From contig JBBMOA010000007.1 of the NCBI GenBank assembly GCA_037954235.1, positions 21,808,457-21,872,456 on the forward strand: DNA of 64,000 bases, in the 5' to 3' direction. This document shows positions 25,101 to 43,060 of the stretch, one piece after another. A program made the translations under genes and the position numbers. How positions within the stretch are numbered: the stretch's first letter is position 1; each line of letters opens with the position of its first letter. The notes under the pieces were generated by a model. The model did not search any database. It was not told the origin of the DNA and worked only from the letters and a program-made list of their open reading frames with translations. Origin of the DNA: Aulostomus chinensis (taxonomy: Eukaryota; Chordata; Actinopteri; Syngnathiformes; Aulostomidae).

Positions 25101-28100
25101 GCTGTAAAATGAGCGCTGACTTGAGTTGAATTATTTCTTTATTTTAAACCAGAAGTGTCATGTTAGCCAAGTACACCAATTTTATTGACAACTGTACAAG
25201 GGTTCGTACCGTATGTCTGTCCATTAATGGAGCATTTGCTGAAGACCATTATGTTTTGTGTGAGGGTGCCCGTCTTGTCAGAGAAAATAAACTCCACCTG
25301 GCCCAACTCCTCGGTCAGCGTGGTTGTACGAGCCTCAGCGGCCCTGTTTGTCGGGCTGGAGTACATCCTCAGGTCCCAGTTAATGAAGTAACTGTGACCA
25401 AGACGCAGAACCTCTACACTGAAACAAGATTTAGAATACCAAAGTAAACTTCAATGAAATCTGCAAGGTGAGGGGAAAGATATTGTTGCGTGTAAATGTC
25501 TGTGTACTATTTTCAAATTAAAGTCCTTCCATTTCACCTCTTTGTTTCCATACCTGACATATAAAGAAATGGGAACAACAGTGTTAAGAATGATGATGTA
25601 GGACCAGAAGTTGAGGAAGCCGGAGAAAACAGCACTGCTCTGGGACTCATCCCAGGCCAGAAACACCTGGAAGTTTCTGCCAGAATGACTCTCCCAAATC
25701 GTGTTTCCAATGGCCAAAATAACTCCTATACAAATGAGGAAGGCAAAGATCTGAAATACAAAACCAGCGTTTACTGCGCGTTTCATCAGGCATTAAACAA
25801 TCATCATTACAGATTGGAGATATGTTCTGCTTTCATGCATCTTTTATTTATAAGAATTTTCAAACATCCTTGCCACAGCCAGACAGGCAGATATAGTTAG
25901 ATATAGTTATAGCAACAGTTTTGGCCTTCATTAACAGAACTAGAGTTGTGCACAACGTTTGGTATGAAATAAGAATTTGAAATTTCAATATACTGAATAA
26001 TAACTTGTACTCAGATAGATAGCAGGAACTATTTTCCAAACTGGGCAAAATGACTTCATGCGGCACATAGAAGCTCCTATTGTAACTTCTGCAAGCAAAT
26101 TGAATCTTGAGGAGCAGCTGCAACCACCAGATCCAGATCTATCCAGAACCTGATATATTTAGACGGATGTATGTTAACACTTACCACCATCTACAACTTA
26201 TTGTGCTAAGCTAACTAGTGTCTGAGCTCCCTACAGCAGGCACATCCGGGGGAATGGAAAAATAAAGACAATCCTCAACAAGTCTATTAAGCTTCTTTTT
26301 TTTTTTTTGCAGTCACAGTCAATCATGTTTTCTGATGTTGCGCAATATGCATTTTGTGTGCTTTTTACTTTCACATAGGCTAAAAGCAACTTACCCACAA
26401 AACCAAAGTGTTCATCAGTTTGTCAATGCTGGTTCTCTTGAATTTAGTCCTTCCACAGTTCTGCATCAGTTTGGTTTGCAGTCCTACAGGAGGGACAGGA
26501 AGCGACAGTCACTGTTGTAGAAGCTTAAACATGGAAAATAAAATTAAAAAATACATTTGACAGAACTGAATGAAAAAACAAACAAACCCACAAACCAGCA
26601 AAAATCACCATTCCAAAGCACCACTCGGTGTTTCTGAGTACACAACCTCGCAACAAGATTTTGTCATTATCCAGAGGGTATTTATTATCTTCCCAGAACA
26701 AGGTTCCTGTAAATTTATCCAGCTTGTTGTTTGGTGGCTCACAAATGACTTCCCCTGAGGGACACAGAACAAAAGTTTACTACACATACTAGATATGCAA
26801 ATTTACAAACAGTTAAGTGTGAGAAAACATTTCCATACTACAACCTGAGGAGTCAACAAATGATTTGAATAAAATACGTTAAGCGTCACATCACCATCAA
26901 ATTGCACCAGCTTTGTAATATCTTCCAACCCTGAGGTGACGGTCAAGGCCTGACGAACCTTCAGATTTGTCTCGCTGTTTGTAGAGAGATGGAGAATATT
27001 TAAAAAACATTTTCTGTCTATTATAATTACAAAATTTACTAGAAAAAGGACAGCAATCTGGTTTTTGCCCAGAAAATTTAATTAATTTTACATTACTTAG
27101 GTAATTGTTGCAACTCCTCCTTATGTAAACTTAAAAAAAAAAAAAATTCTTGCTGTTTGCATTTCTTCAGTGTAACTTTGTACAGCTGGAGCTTCACTCA
27201 CCCGTCTAGTTCTGCAGTCTGGATATAACACAGTCCATGGGGCTCACTGCTACAGAGGAGAAGGATGTCTGCCTGTAAACAAATATAAAACACAAAAAAA
27301 ATGCAATAAATCAATGCCTGCACAACTCAACCTCAACATCAGCACTCTGCATCCCCTCACAGAATTCCATGTTAACTTAATCTCTTTATTTTTTGCTTGT
27401 GTATATTCAGGCAGTACACAGAATTAAAAGACAGAATATTAATGAAAAAAAACAGAATCAGCACAATCTCAGAGTTGACTCACTGCAACGAACTGATTCT
27501 TCTCTATTTTGATGATGTCCCCTACACAGACGTTCATCCATTTCTCAGTCTGCAAACTTTTTGATTCGAGACGAGAAAACACTTTACAGTAATTGAACAA
27601 CATGCAAAAAACATTGTGATTTGGCTTTTGAAACAAATACAAACACACAGGATCACGATAATGTACCTTCCCCTGATGAGAACCTGCGACTGGCGGTTGT
27701 TGACTTGCTGGTCACTTTTATAACGGAACTGAAACGTAAAAACTAATTAAAGCTGCAAGCAGCGTTGTTAGGGCCTGAGCCCCCGCGCGGCCTACGGCCG
27801 CGTCCTTGACACTGGCCCCAATCCAACGGTGTAATCGGCAAATCCCTAGGCCTTGTAGTTTAGGAGATAGGAGCCTCAGTGCGCTGCACAGTGTGACTGC
27901 AGAGCTGAGAACAGAGCTGCCAGCTGGCCCTTTAAGAGCCCCTCCCCCGCTGCACTGTGTCTGATCTGTGCTAGAGTGGAGAGAGTGGAGGATTAAGAGA
28001 AATGTAGTGTGTAAAAGCTGAATAAGTTGGCATACGTTGGTCAAAAGTCACACAAAATACCATATTTTTGTAGGGATTTTTGTCAGGAATACAGTGGTGT

Positions 28101-29254
28101 GTTTTTAAAAGCTGTGGAATGTATGGTGTAGATGTGAGAAGCATTTGTTTGAGAGTATGTACCCTGAGAGGACACGCTCTCCCCATAGACTTCCATTGTA
28201 AGGCGAAAAGTGTCTCCCCCACTTTGACGGCTCATAAAATCCAAACCGAGCGCGTAGTATATTAACCTTGAACAACTTTTAATCAGCACAGTTGGGAGAG
28301 TAATGTGTGAAAGTTTGGAAGCCCTGGCATTTACGGTTTAGGAGGAGATAGATTTTGTTCGGGGCGCAAAATTGTCCAAAATTAGACATTCGTGTCCAAA
28401 TTGTGGACATCCTGTTACAGTTAGGTCAGGGGTGTGAGTGTATGATTTATCCGTCTTGATGAGACGAGTTCAATGGTGTTTGTCCCATGTCTGTAGGACA
28501 TTCCTACAGTCTGTGGCGTGGTTTTTTGTGTATGTAGGTGGCGCTATTGAGTAGAGCGCCTCTTTTTTTTTTAATTATCGAATTTTTCGCCGCACCCGAT
28601 GTGCTTACCAAATTTGGTGAGTTTTCATGCATGTTTAGGGGGTCAAATTTACTTTTGAAGTGGCGAGTGTGACTTCGAAACATAATAGGGTCTTCGCCAG
28701 GGACTGGCTCAGGCCCTAATTATAAGAATAGGAGATGGAAGATGACGCTTTTAGAGGAGCTGCAGAGACTTGGCACTAACATAGTCATCTGTGGCGTCCT
28801 TGACTGCAGTGATCACCAGCACCAACACCAAAGGCACGATGGTAGTAAACCAGGACAGAGAGGATATTTTTGGAATTAACTACGTGCAAAGAAAAATCTT
28901 TGTTAGCCCACATTGTTCAACCATTAGAAACCGACCAGCTACTTCCCCTCAAACCTACCTGCAGTATCAACAGCACTACGAAGTACGCGTTTGCAACCCT
29001 CTGGAACTGCTCGAACAAATTGATGGGCAGGAAGGTGAAAACGTTGTACTTGGAGGTTTTGATTCGGTTGTCCTGCAAAAAATGATATATTTCTTTGAAC
29101 GCATTCGTAGGTAAATAAATGAGACAAAGCTAAAAATCTGAAAATTTCTACTTACAGTATAACAGAATTTATCAGTGTAGTCCCGCGCGTTGGCTCTCAC
29201 ACGGCGCTCTTTCTCTAAACGTAGATACTTGTCGTTCATTATAAAGATATCCAT
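19198..29254 (-). CDS. atp8b4: P4-type ATPase phospholipid flippase, ATP8B class (probably ATP8B4)
   Basis: P4-ATPases move aminophospholipids or phosphatidylcholine to the cytosolic leaflet, with a CDC50/TMEM30 partner. Exons, 5' to 3': 29156-29254, 28959-29072, 28781-28879, 27667-27728, 27484-27556, 27202-27272, 26895-26974, 26596-26754, 26395-26483, 25554-25750, 25210-25418, 24727-24770, 23978-24143, 23707-23895, 23425-23540, 23034-23198, 22837-22948, 22645-22750, 22374-22488, 21854-22037, 21315-21538, 21145-21228, 20199-20444, 19786-19924, 19576-19706, 19198-19494. They join in frame to 1189 residues (human ATP8B4 has 1192). Motifs are intact: ELDGETNL (actuator, about residue 173), PISLYV (M4), DKTGTLTQN (phosphorylated Asp about 395), KGAD, TGDK and [11 protein letters not shown] (about 806-816), then six C-terminal membrane segments. 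The tail [20 protein letters not shown] matches the ATP8B2/ATP8B4 group. The choice of B4 rests on neighbours galk2 and sqor. Intron 12 begins with GC instead of GT. Confidence 0.9.
20463..20509. repeat. 20-bp-arm hairpin upstream of an atp8b4 3' splice site
   Basis: Arms 20463-20482 and 20490-20509 are inverted copies with one mismatch in 20 and a 7-base spacer. On the transcribed (minus) strand the structure lies about 18 to 64 bases upstream of exon 23 (20199-20444), where the branch point is expected. Confidence 0.85.
20512..20900 (+). repeat. tRNA-like SINE-type dispersed repeat, copy A
   Basis: The head contains an RNA polymerase III type A box (TGGTGCAGCGG, 20538-20548) and B box (GGTTCGAGCCC, 20572-20582), followed by a tRNA-unrelated body and a C-rich tail (20829-20852). 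The body matches copy B at 50677-51043 over long stretches (for example GGTGTGACTGTGAGTGTGAA, TGTGATGGACTGGTGACCTG and GGGATAGGCTCCAGCCCCCC). It is in an atp8b4 intron, antisense to the gene. This family is abundant in fish genomes. Confidence 0.85.
22050..22133. repeat. (CA)n microsatellite
   Basis: About 42 uninterrupted dinucleotide units start about 12 bases from atp8b4 exon 20 (acceptor side on the minus strand), so on the transcript the tract is a (GU)n run just upstream of the splice acceptor. Confidence 0.95.
24144..25209 (-). other. atp8b4 introns around the tiny 44-base exon 12
   Basis: Two introns (24144-24726 and 24771-25209) flank exon 12 (24727-24770), which encodes the segment [14 protein letters not shown]. 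Apart from the GC donor at 24721-24726 nothing else is recognisable here. Confidence 0.7.
25751..26394 (-). other. atp8b4 intron with a relic of a fold-back element
   Basis: The segment near 26180-26245 (TTGTGCTAAGCTAACTAGTG and the following CCCTACAGCAGGCA) resembles one arm of the fold-back element in sqor intron 5 (35042-35694). No exon is seen. Confidence 0.5.
27744..28722 (+). repeat. Dispersed repeat with terminal hairpins, copy 2 (most complete)
   Basis: It sits in the third coding intron of atp8b4. The left end reads TTAGGGCCTGAGCC (27768-27781) followed by a 7-bp hairpin with loop TAC (27786-27802). The right end has a 5-bp hairpin (28696-28708) followed by GGCTCAGGCCCTAA, the inverse of the left end. 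No convincing protein is encoded. It is present at two larger sites and one terminal fragment in the window, so it is a common interspersed family in this genome. Confidence 0.85.
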
Positions 29255-30158
29255 CAGGCACAGCTTAGGTTTTTAGACACTTCTCTGCTTGGTTTCAGAG
29301 GTCAAGATCAAGCTCAAAGACCCACTGCAGAGTGTGGCCTGTAAACACTGTCCGACCATGACCGTTTTCACCAAAAAATAAACACCTCTTACATCTGTAG
29401 CTACAACTCATGACTCCGACCTCCAGGTGCTGCATCGAGTTTCACTGTAACTCTACTCACTTGTGCCTTTTAGGTATGGAAGCACATTCAGTACAAAGAA
29501 TAAGGGGACAACCCTTCTCACCCAGCTATCAGTTACTACGACAATCAATTATTAAGAAAGGCTTTAGGTTGTTTCTCTGTTTAAACATTTAATTAGAGGA
29601 GGTGCGATAGGCAGTATCGCTTTTCCTGCTGCAGCTAAATGTCATCTCTTCAAACTCAGCAGAGTCCTGAGCAACCGTGCAAGTCACATCATTGATCAAA
29701 CCCTAATTAGTCTTTATCGCAATTAAATCATTCATTTTCCTCCATTTGTCTTACACCAATGTTGGATGCTTTTTAATGATTAAACTCAATAGATTAAATA
29801 ATTTCTTGGAAAAATAGATGACGGCACGCTCACTGTACCGGAAGTTCACCTTTTTTCCACAGGGGAAAAAAAACCTATTGCTGCGTCTTTAAATAAACTT
29901 CAAAACCTGAACGTCAGCAAGGCACAATGCCACCTCTCAGTGTATGTGGGGGGGGGGGGGGGGGCCTTGGATACTGTTGGTTGTGTCTCTGCTCTGAAAC
30001 CAGGAGACCCACACTGAGAACAACATTAAGATACTAAAGACCTGAGCTCTGAGTTGATGGAGATTTAATGGAATAATTTAAAAAAAAAAGTCTTACCAAC
30101 GTTAACATTTCTCTTCCAGAATGTCATCCTCTCCAGTGACCTCCAGAGGGATCCCCCT

Positions 30159-30182
30159 ACACACACACACACACACACACAC
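30159..30182. repeat. (CA)n microsatellite
   Basis: A short uninterrupted CA repeat upstream of atp8b4. Confidence 0.9.
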
Positions 30183-31707
30183 GAGGGGAACTTCTGAAAA
30201 GTGTGGAGCAGAACATTTGCAGGGGAGGATTGCGTCCAAGTGTGCAATACAAGAGGCAAAGAATAATATTGTCTTGTTTATCTTCTGTTCAGACAAGCAG
30301 CTTCAATCAAGTGGTTGGTGTGAGCTGCAGCATGCAGGGTGAATAAACCCCCAATGCCTGCGTCCCAGCTCATCCACTGAAACCTGAGTGCATCACCTCG
30401 AAACAATATGTGTATCTTCTTTCAAAATGTACTGTATGTATCTGATGTGCTTTTCTGCTAGTAGCAGCATGGAGTTTTAGCCTAAATTTGCTAAATTATA
30501 ATAAAAGCCTCCTCGTTTCTTACCTTGCACAAGTTTGGCAGAGGTTAGTGTTCAGTGGCGACTTTTTATTTCCATTATTTCACCGCAGCAAACGCCAATT
30601 TCCTCCTGAATAAATGTGTCCGGAAATTCTAGACTTATTCTAGACTCTAGACGGATCAATATAATCGCGCTGCTCCTAGACGACACCAGAGCCAAGACGC
30701 TGAGGAGCTCCAGCTTGGAGATGCGTGCCTGCGCGTGTGTGTGCGTGCATTCGAGCGCATCCCCACTCTCTGGGATCTCTACGATGCAGATGTAGACGTT
30801 GACAGCGTTGATGATGCTCTTCCCAGCACGTAACCTACTTTTAGAGTCTTTTTAAAAAAAAAAGAATTTTAAATTCACTATCAGTAGTGATAATAAACGA
30901 AGCGCATGTTCAAAAACTAACGTATTCCTTGTGAAACTTCAGTGTTTCTTGAATCTGTTTAAAGGAACATGCTGCTTTATTGATAAAAAAAAAAAGGTCA
31001 GTCACATTTACATGAATATGGGTGACAAAATAGCACCACTTTACAGTTGAACCCAGCACAGTTCAGTTGTAATGTACTGCTTTAGTTTTGTCAATGTAAT
31101 ATCTAACCGTAATGACAAGACATTCCTTCCTTTACTTATCTGCAACTTATGACCAACAGTCTTATCAGCTATAATAACTTAGGATGCATGTTGATCACCA
31201 TGATTACTAAAAAGGAGATAAGATTAATTGTTTATGGACAGATAATAGTTATTAAATTTGATGCTATTCTGTAGAATTGCCTTTGTTGTAGTCTTCTTGA
31301 TCTCACAGCTGGGTATTTGTATGTTTGGCAATGGAACACTCCTGTCACATTCCCTGGAAGTGAATATTCTCTCTGCTCAGTGAGTGTACAAGCAGGATTT
31401 GTGACATCACAAACGAAGTAACAGTGTACTCTAACAGTGTGGTAGTAGTATTGTTACTATAAGATGGATATTACTTCTTCCAGTGGTAGAAGGAGTACAC
31501 AGTTCCTTTGCTTAGATAAAAATAAAAGCCTCCATTTAAAGTTCTACTGAACTGAAAGTAATTAAATTTGGGATGTTGAGTTTACTCTGCGTATCAAAGT
31601 AAAAAGTATACATTCTGCACAAGGTTTGTGTATTCCAAATCTTGAGAGTATTCACAGTTTTTATCCACTGACCTCTAAATGTCACTTAAAGATGGTGACC
31701 ATCATAG

Positions 31708-32090
31708 CTGTCATCATCATCACCACCATCATAGCTCCCATCATCATCATCATCATCACCACCATCATAGCTCCCATCATCATCATCATCATCACCACCA
31801 TCATAGCTCCCATCATCATCATCATCACCACCATCATAGCTCCCATCATCATCATCATCATCATCATCACCACCATCATAGCTCCCATCATCATCATCAT
31901 CATCACCACCATCATAGCTCCCATCATCATCATCATCATCACCACCATCATAGCTCCCATCATCATCATCATCATCACCACCATCATAGCTCTCATCATC
32001 ACCACCATCATAGTTGTCATCATCATCATCATCATCACCATCATCACCAACATAGCTGTCATCATTATTATCATCATCATCATCATCATT
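31708..32090. repeat. CAT-based minisatellite, 30-39 bp units
   Basis: About ten units each consist of a run of CAT triplets, then CACCACCATCATAGCTCC. Unit length varies only by whole triplets. The last units are degenerate (ATAGTTG, ATAGCTG variants). Because the period is a multiple of three, several reading frames stay open (His/Ser, Ile/Thr/Ala-Pro and, on the minus strand, Asp/Gly-Ser-Tyr), but none has gene context. Confidence 0.95.
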
Positions 32091-32439
32091 TAGCATGTTT
32101 TCATGCAAAACAGATAGGTTCAGATAAATATTAGGATGAAATACCCTAAAAGGCAAATACTCCATTAGTACACATACCTCAACATAATATTTAGATTAAA
32201 AAGAATACTAATACTTACTCTCTCCAACTCTGATCAAGACGTTTGCTTGTAACTAAGAACTCTCACTGTGTGGCAAACAGAGTATTTGTTACTACGATAT
32301 GGATAAGGTTACTTCCTTCACCGCGCTGGGGGGACATCTCACTTTTGATTGGTCGAGGGGTGAGGGGGTGGAGCGAATGCGTTCATGCACTGAAAGCCAA
32401 TGTTGGACAAGTTCAGACGCGATGTTTGTCCGCATGTCC

Positions 32440-32519
32440 TCAGAACAACCCTGATCTCCTGCGACTGGATTATACAATTCTGGGGGCCAAACTGAAAGTG
32501 AGCGGCAGTTACCTGTAAG
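32440..32519 (+). other. Possible non-coding first exon of sqor
   Basis: The sequence ends ACCTGTAAG followed by GTAAGAC, a strong donor. A matching acceptor (TTATTCACACCCAG) ends at 33692, directly before the sqor ATG. Human SQOR also has a non-coding first exon. The 5' limit given is nominal; I cannot see the transcription start. Confidence 0.4.
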
Positions 32520-33600
32520 GTAAGACTGATCCAAGTGTGTGTTTCATTCGACGTCACAGTGCGAATTCTTCCTGAATATTCGCTGGTAACGTCAAGGGAC
32601 TGATATGAAAGCTCAGCCTGTTATTTAGGTTACGCAGCACTGACAGCAAAAACTCAGACCGGAGTTGATCTCACACAGGACCAGAGAGAATCCAGAGATA
32701 TTACACTGTTGCATGTTGAGCTGATTATAAACATTTCAGGGTGCCAGCTATGTATTAGATATATCATGATATATTAAAATGGACACTGATTTCAAGACCT
32801 TCTCTTCACACTCCACAATTGTCCCAGTTGTACAGTTACAGCTGAAATACACATAATTAATCAAATATTCAAAAGTACTTTCAATCTATGCCTAGTATAA
32901 CGTACTTTACCCTCACATGTAGCCCACTTCTTTTGGACCCCATGGTACAATAGTGAGTTTTGCAGGAGGATTTCCTGTTTCATGGGTTAACAAATTGCTC
33001 CTGGGGTCCAGTATGCTACTCTGGGAAGTAATTTGAGTAGTTTGTGTGTGTGTGTTAATGTGCCTAGTGTAAATATGCAATGTTACAACACTCCAAAGTG
33101 CAGAGTGTTTTAATTACCCATTATTCTAGCTCGTTACTGAGCTATTTATAAATGAAGCTTGGTTCAGGATCAGTAAATCAGAAAGCTGCAGCAGTACAAC
33201 CGTCCCATTATCAACAGCCATGTTTACAACTCCTGAAACATCTTGACTGCTACTTTTTCTTGCCAGCTTATTTTATTATTGGATTATTTTAAAAAAACAA
33301 AAACTAATCCCAATAATTTTGCTCACTCCACGGCATTTGGTCTCAGAACACGATCTGATCCGATGTATGCAATAGTCATGTTAACATTTTTTGACCTCAA
33401 AAAACCCTTTTGCTGGTAACTCCAGCTGGGAGGCGCAAATATGGCTCCTGTTTGTCAGCAAGAGGACTAAGTGAGCATGTTCAGAGTGACTTAAATAACT
33501 GTAGATTGTTCCTTATTAGAGGAACTCATGATGTCAAAGCTGTCCATGTCACAATCATACCTGCTCCACCCTGCTTTTCACCTCGAATTTGGGAATATAA

Positions 33601-39844
<6,244 letters not shown>

Positions 39845-41268
39845 GCTCTCACCCTCAACTTGCAAGTTCCCTTCTCTAACTCTCTAAACCATTGGAAGCA
39901 GATACATTGGTTTTATTTATCGCCTGGACACGATGACTGATCTGAGCAAGATGGATCAAGGGGGATTTACTGTGGTCAGCTGTTTGTAATCAGAAAGTGT
40001 TGCTCATCGCACAGAATCTCTTAGCTGTTTTTAGATTAATACATCTGGGCGGCATGTTGACCATTGGGTCAACCGTGAAGTATTTGTTGTAAGCACTTAT
40101 TAATCCAAGTCATGGAAGGCGTTTCTTGCCCCCACTCAAATTTAGTATCACTGCATTTTCCCAAGTCCTAGCCAGCAGGTGGCAGTACTGGAATGTGGAT
40201 GAATGATAGTTGTCATTACTAAGCCAGCACTTGAAAATACTCTTCATCTTTCAAAAAAACATTTTGCAAACATTGATCTAATAGGCTGGGGTCCAACAAA
40301 GCTTGTAGGAAGCTAACGTACAGCTAACGTTAAACATGTTTGCTAACCTGAGTTTTATTATTTTTCCGATGCCTGATAAAGTCTCATGTGGCCGATCACG
40401 CATCCTTTATACTGACAGCACAAAGATTGGCATATAGCTGCTCTTCTGTTTGCACACTGCATGAAGTTCTTATAGCCAAAGGTTACGACTAATAGCATTA
40501 GTGGGCTGCTGCTGCTACTGCTGGTTGCTGTTGGAGTATATTGATAGCCACGCCCACCAGACAGTTGTGTAAGGATACACGATTTTAGGGAATGACATTC
40601 AACTGATCAGACAGGACCATCATGTTAATGTGCCAAATACAGGTTGTTGTGTGTGTGTGTCCCGAGTTTAAATCTTACACTCACCATTTGCAGCCCATGG
40701 GTTTCTTTTGCTCAAAGGAACCAGTAGATTTATCCAATCACCACAGCAAACTGTTATCCGAAGTATTTTTTTCTTTTACTCAGCTTCAGTCAGTAGTACA
40801 CCGTCCATTTTGTCAACATGCTTACAAAGAACTGAAATTCATTGACAAAAAAAATTACTGCCTTGTTTTTTATGTATGTTTAATTGAGAAAAGCTAAATG
40901 TTACATAATTGCTTTTCATGTGCCACTTGCCTTTGAGAATCTTCGGAAAAGTGATTTTACGATTTTTTTTCTTTGTTTATCTTTTGATCATGAAGATGAC
41001 TATGCGCACTTACAAATCTATTGTTATACAATTAAATTCTGAATATATGATTAAAAGAGTTTTATAAACATTGATGGATGCTGTTGTACATGGAGTGGTG
41101 TTTTATAATATACATGAATGAGATTTCTGTTCTTGATGCGCAATACCAAATATTTAGAATTTAAATGTGATACTTTTGAAATCCAACGCATTGATTCATC
41201 TTCTTTGCATGTATATATATATATAAAATGTATATATATAAAATATATATAATATATATACACATTAA

Positions 41269-41299
<31 letters not shown>

Positions 41300-41920
41300 G
41301 TCACAAAGCTTCTTTTATGAGGTTAAAATGTTTAAATATTTCAGACTTTTGTATAATTTGATCAGGCTGCAGAGAAAAAAATTGGAGGCAGAGATGGTGG
41401 TATACATGCAAAAGACGCTCACACTTTTTTGGCCATCCAAGGAAGAAAGTTTGCACTGCCCTGTGTTAGACACTCTCATGGTTGGTACTGTGTTTGAATG
41501 AAGGTGAATGTGTTGTGCCACTTTTGTATCCTCTGAAAGGCTTTTTTCACACAGTAATGTCGTTTTGTGTGTGTGTGTGTGTGTGGGGGGGGGACTGGTT
41601 TGCTTGTTTAAAACTTTATAAACTAAAAAATTATCTACAAATGTCAATCCAAATGCTGTTGTGAATTTAAAAAGAAATACTGTTTCTATGGTCCATACTT
41701 GCAGCCTTTAGAATAGAGATTTTCCTTCCACCACAACAATACCAGCGGGGGATCCAGTCCCAGTAGCGGTCTGGTAGTGCGCCTCCGTCCAGCTCCAGCT
41801 GCGCAAACACGCTTGTTCCTGATGACTCGCGCTCCGCCACGTTGGTTCCTCTGCGCGTGTGTCGCAGTCTCCTGCGCACCACCAGCGTTATGTTTGTGAT
41901 GAGGAGGCGGGAAATGGCGT
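39845..41920. other. sqor 3' UTR and intergenic region to ctdspl2
   Basis: The stretch holds the sqor 3' end, for which no canonical AATAAA is close to the stop (a weak ATTAAA lies at 41031-41036). It also contains a perfect CTCF-core-like motif at 40172-40185, an AT-rich low-complexity block (41210-41300) and a short TG/G-rich tract (41565-41592). No gene is visible. Confidence 0.6.
40172..40185 (+). promoter_or_regulatory. CTCF-core-like motif
   Basis: CCAGCAGGTGGCAG matches the vertebrate CTCF core CCASYAGRKGGCRS at all 14 positions. It lies between sqor and ctdspl2. Confidence 0.45.
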
Positions 41921-41929
41921 CCACAGACA

Positions 41930-42073
41930 TGGTTGATCTGTGACTAGCTACCGAGCGACACACACATACACAGCTGGCAGCAACGAGCACGGCCCGACCT
42001 CTGTCGGTAGCCGTCGCGGCGGGGAGCCCACAACAACGCTGCGGCAAGTTTCGAAGAGCTTCCTTGATAATCG
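41930..42073 (+). promoter_or_regulatory. ctdspl2 promoter and probable non-coding first exon
   Basis: The region 41750-42480 is CpG-rich compared with its surroundings. A good donor (ATCG then GTGAGTA) at 42073/42074 would pair with the acceptor at 44125, placing a 26-base leader before the ATG at 44152. The 5' limit is not visible and is nominal. Confidence 0.5.
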
Positions 42074-42902
42074 GTGAGTAGTGAACGACGTCAACATGTA
42101 AACAAAAAAATGTTTGTCCCCCCGATGGACTGCCTGCTACTAGCTAGCGGTTAGCCAGCGAAGGGGGCGTAGTCTAATGGCTGAAAATAGTAATGGAAGT
42201 GAACAAAATGACGCGCTAGCCAGAACATAGCTGGCTGAAATGTTGCTGTTCTACGGACGAGTTGGCGGACAGTTCGGCTGTCGGATAAACGTTTTAGCTG
42301 GTACACACACGCACACACACATAGGTCGCGTCGTGGAGACAGGAGTGAATAATGTCACGGCCTTGCTTTTGCTGCCACTGGCGTTTTTGTTAGCCTGGAA
42401 GCGAAATGTGGCGACTGCTGTTAGCAGCGGGGAGCCCATTGACGGCATCCTGGTTTTACGTTAGGAATAATTCTGTTGATGGCAAATAACACAAAGCAAT
42501 AAAATGTCAGCCGTCGTCACAGTCTCGTCTTGCTGTTAGGTATCAGCGTCAGAGCAGCGGCGGTTTGTGTGGTTAGCTGGATTCCAGCAGCTGGCCGGCT
42601 AACGTTAATGATAGCTGACGTCGTTGGCGTTGATGAAGCCTGTCCGTTCCTACTGTACCGACTAGTAATGCAATAAACACTCGAAAAAAAACTACAACGA
42701 GCTTCTGCATGTGTCCGTCTCACACACCACTGGCTGAGATGTATCGGATTTAAATGACTGAACGTCTGCTTTTGACTTACTATGTAACTTAATCTTGCTC
42801 TGTAGCCAAAGGTGGAACATGAGCGGAATCGTACTCGTGAGCTAATCATGCCGCTGGATTCGTTTCACTGACTTCGATAACAATGCGAGGAACTGTTTTA
42901 TT

Positions 42903-42918
42903 ATTGTTGTTGTTGTTG

Positions 42919-42978
<60 letters not shown>

Positions 42979-43012
42979 GGGCCTAAGCCTGAAGGTACTT
43001 CAGGCGAAGACC

Positions 43013-43059
<47 letters not shown>

Positions 43060-43060
43060 T
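42903..43060. repeat. (TTG)n-(TTA)n microsatellite
   Basis: A short TTG run passes into a long TTA run, interrupted once by the 40-base repeat terminus at 42976-43015. Confidence 0.95.
42976..43015 (-). repeat. Solo terminus of the dispersed repeat family
   Basis: Only the last 38 or so bases of the family are present, in reverse orientation, embedded in a long (TTA)n tract. TTAGGGCCTAAG is followed by a 7-bp hairpin (42988-43004, loop GTA) and CGAAGACC, matching the reverse complement of the right end of copy 1. Confidence 0.7.

Noticed and set aside
31708..32090. Regular repeat-spacer look that could suggest a CRISPR array
   Set aside because: The spacers are themselves CAT repeats of variable number, the repeats are not palindromic, and the host DNA is vertebrate.
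31679..32165. Long open frames (His/Ser-rich, Ile-rich and Asp-rich, up to 159 codons) over the CAT array
   Set aside because: They exist on both strands in several frames solely because the repeat period is a multiple of three. There is no signal, splice site or conserved domain.
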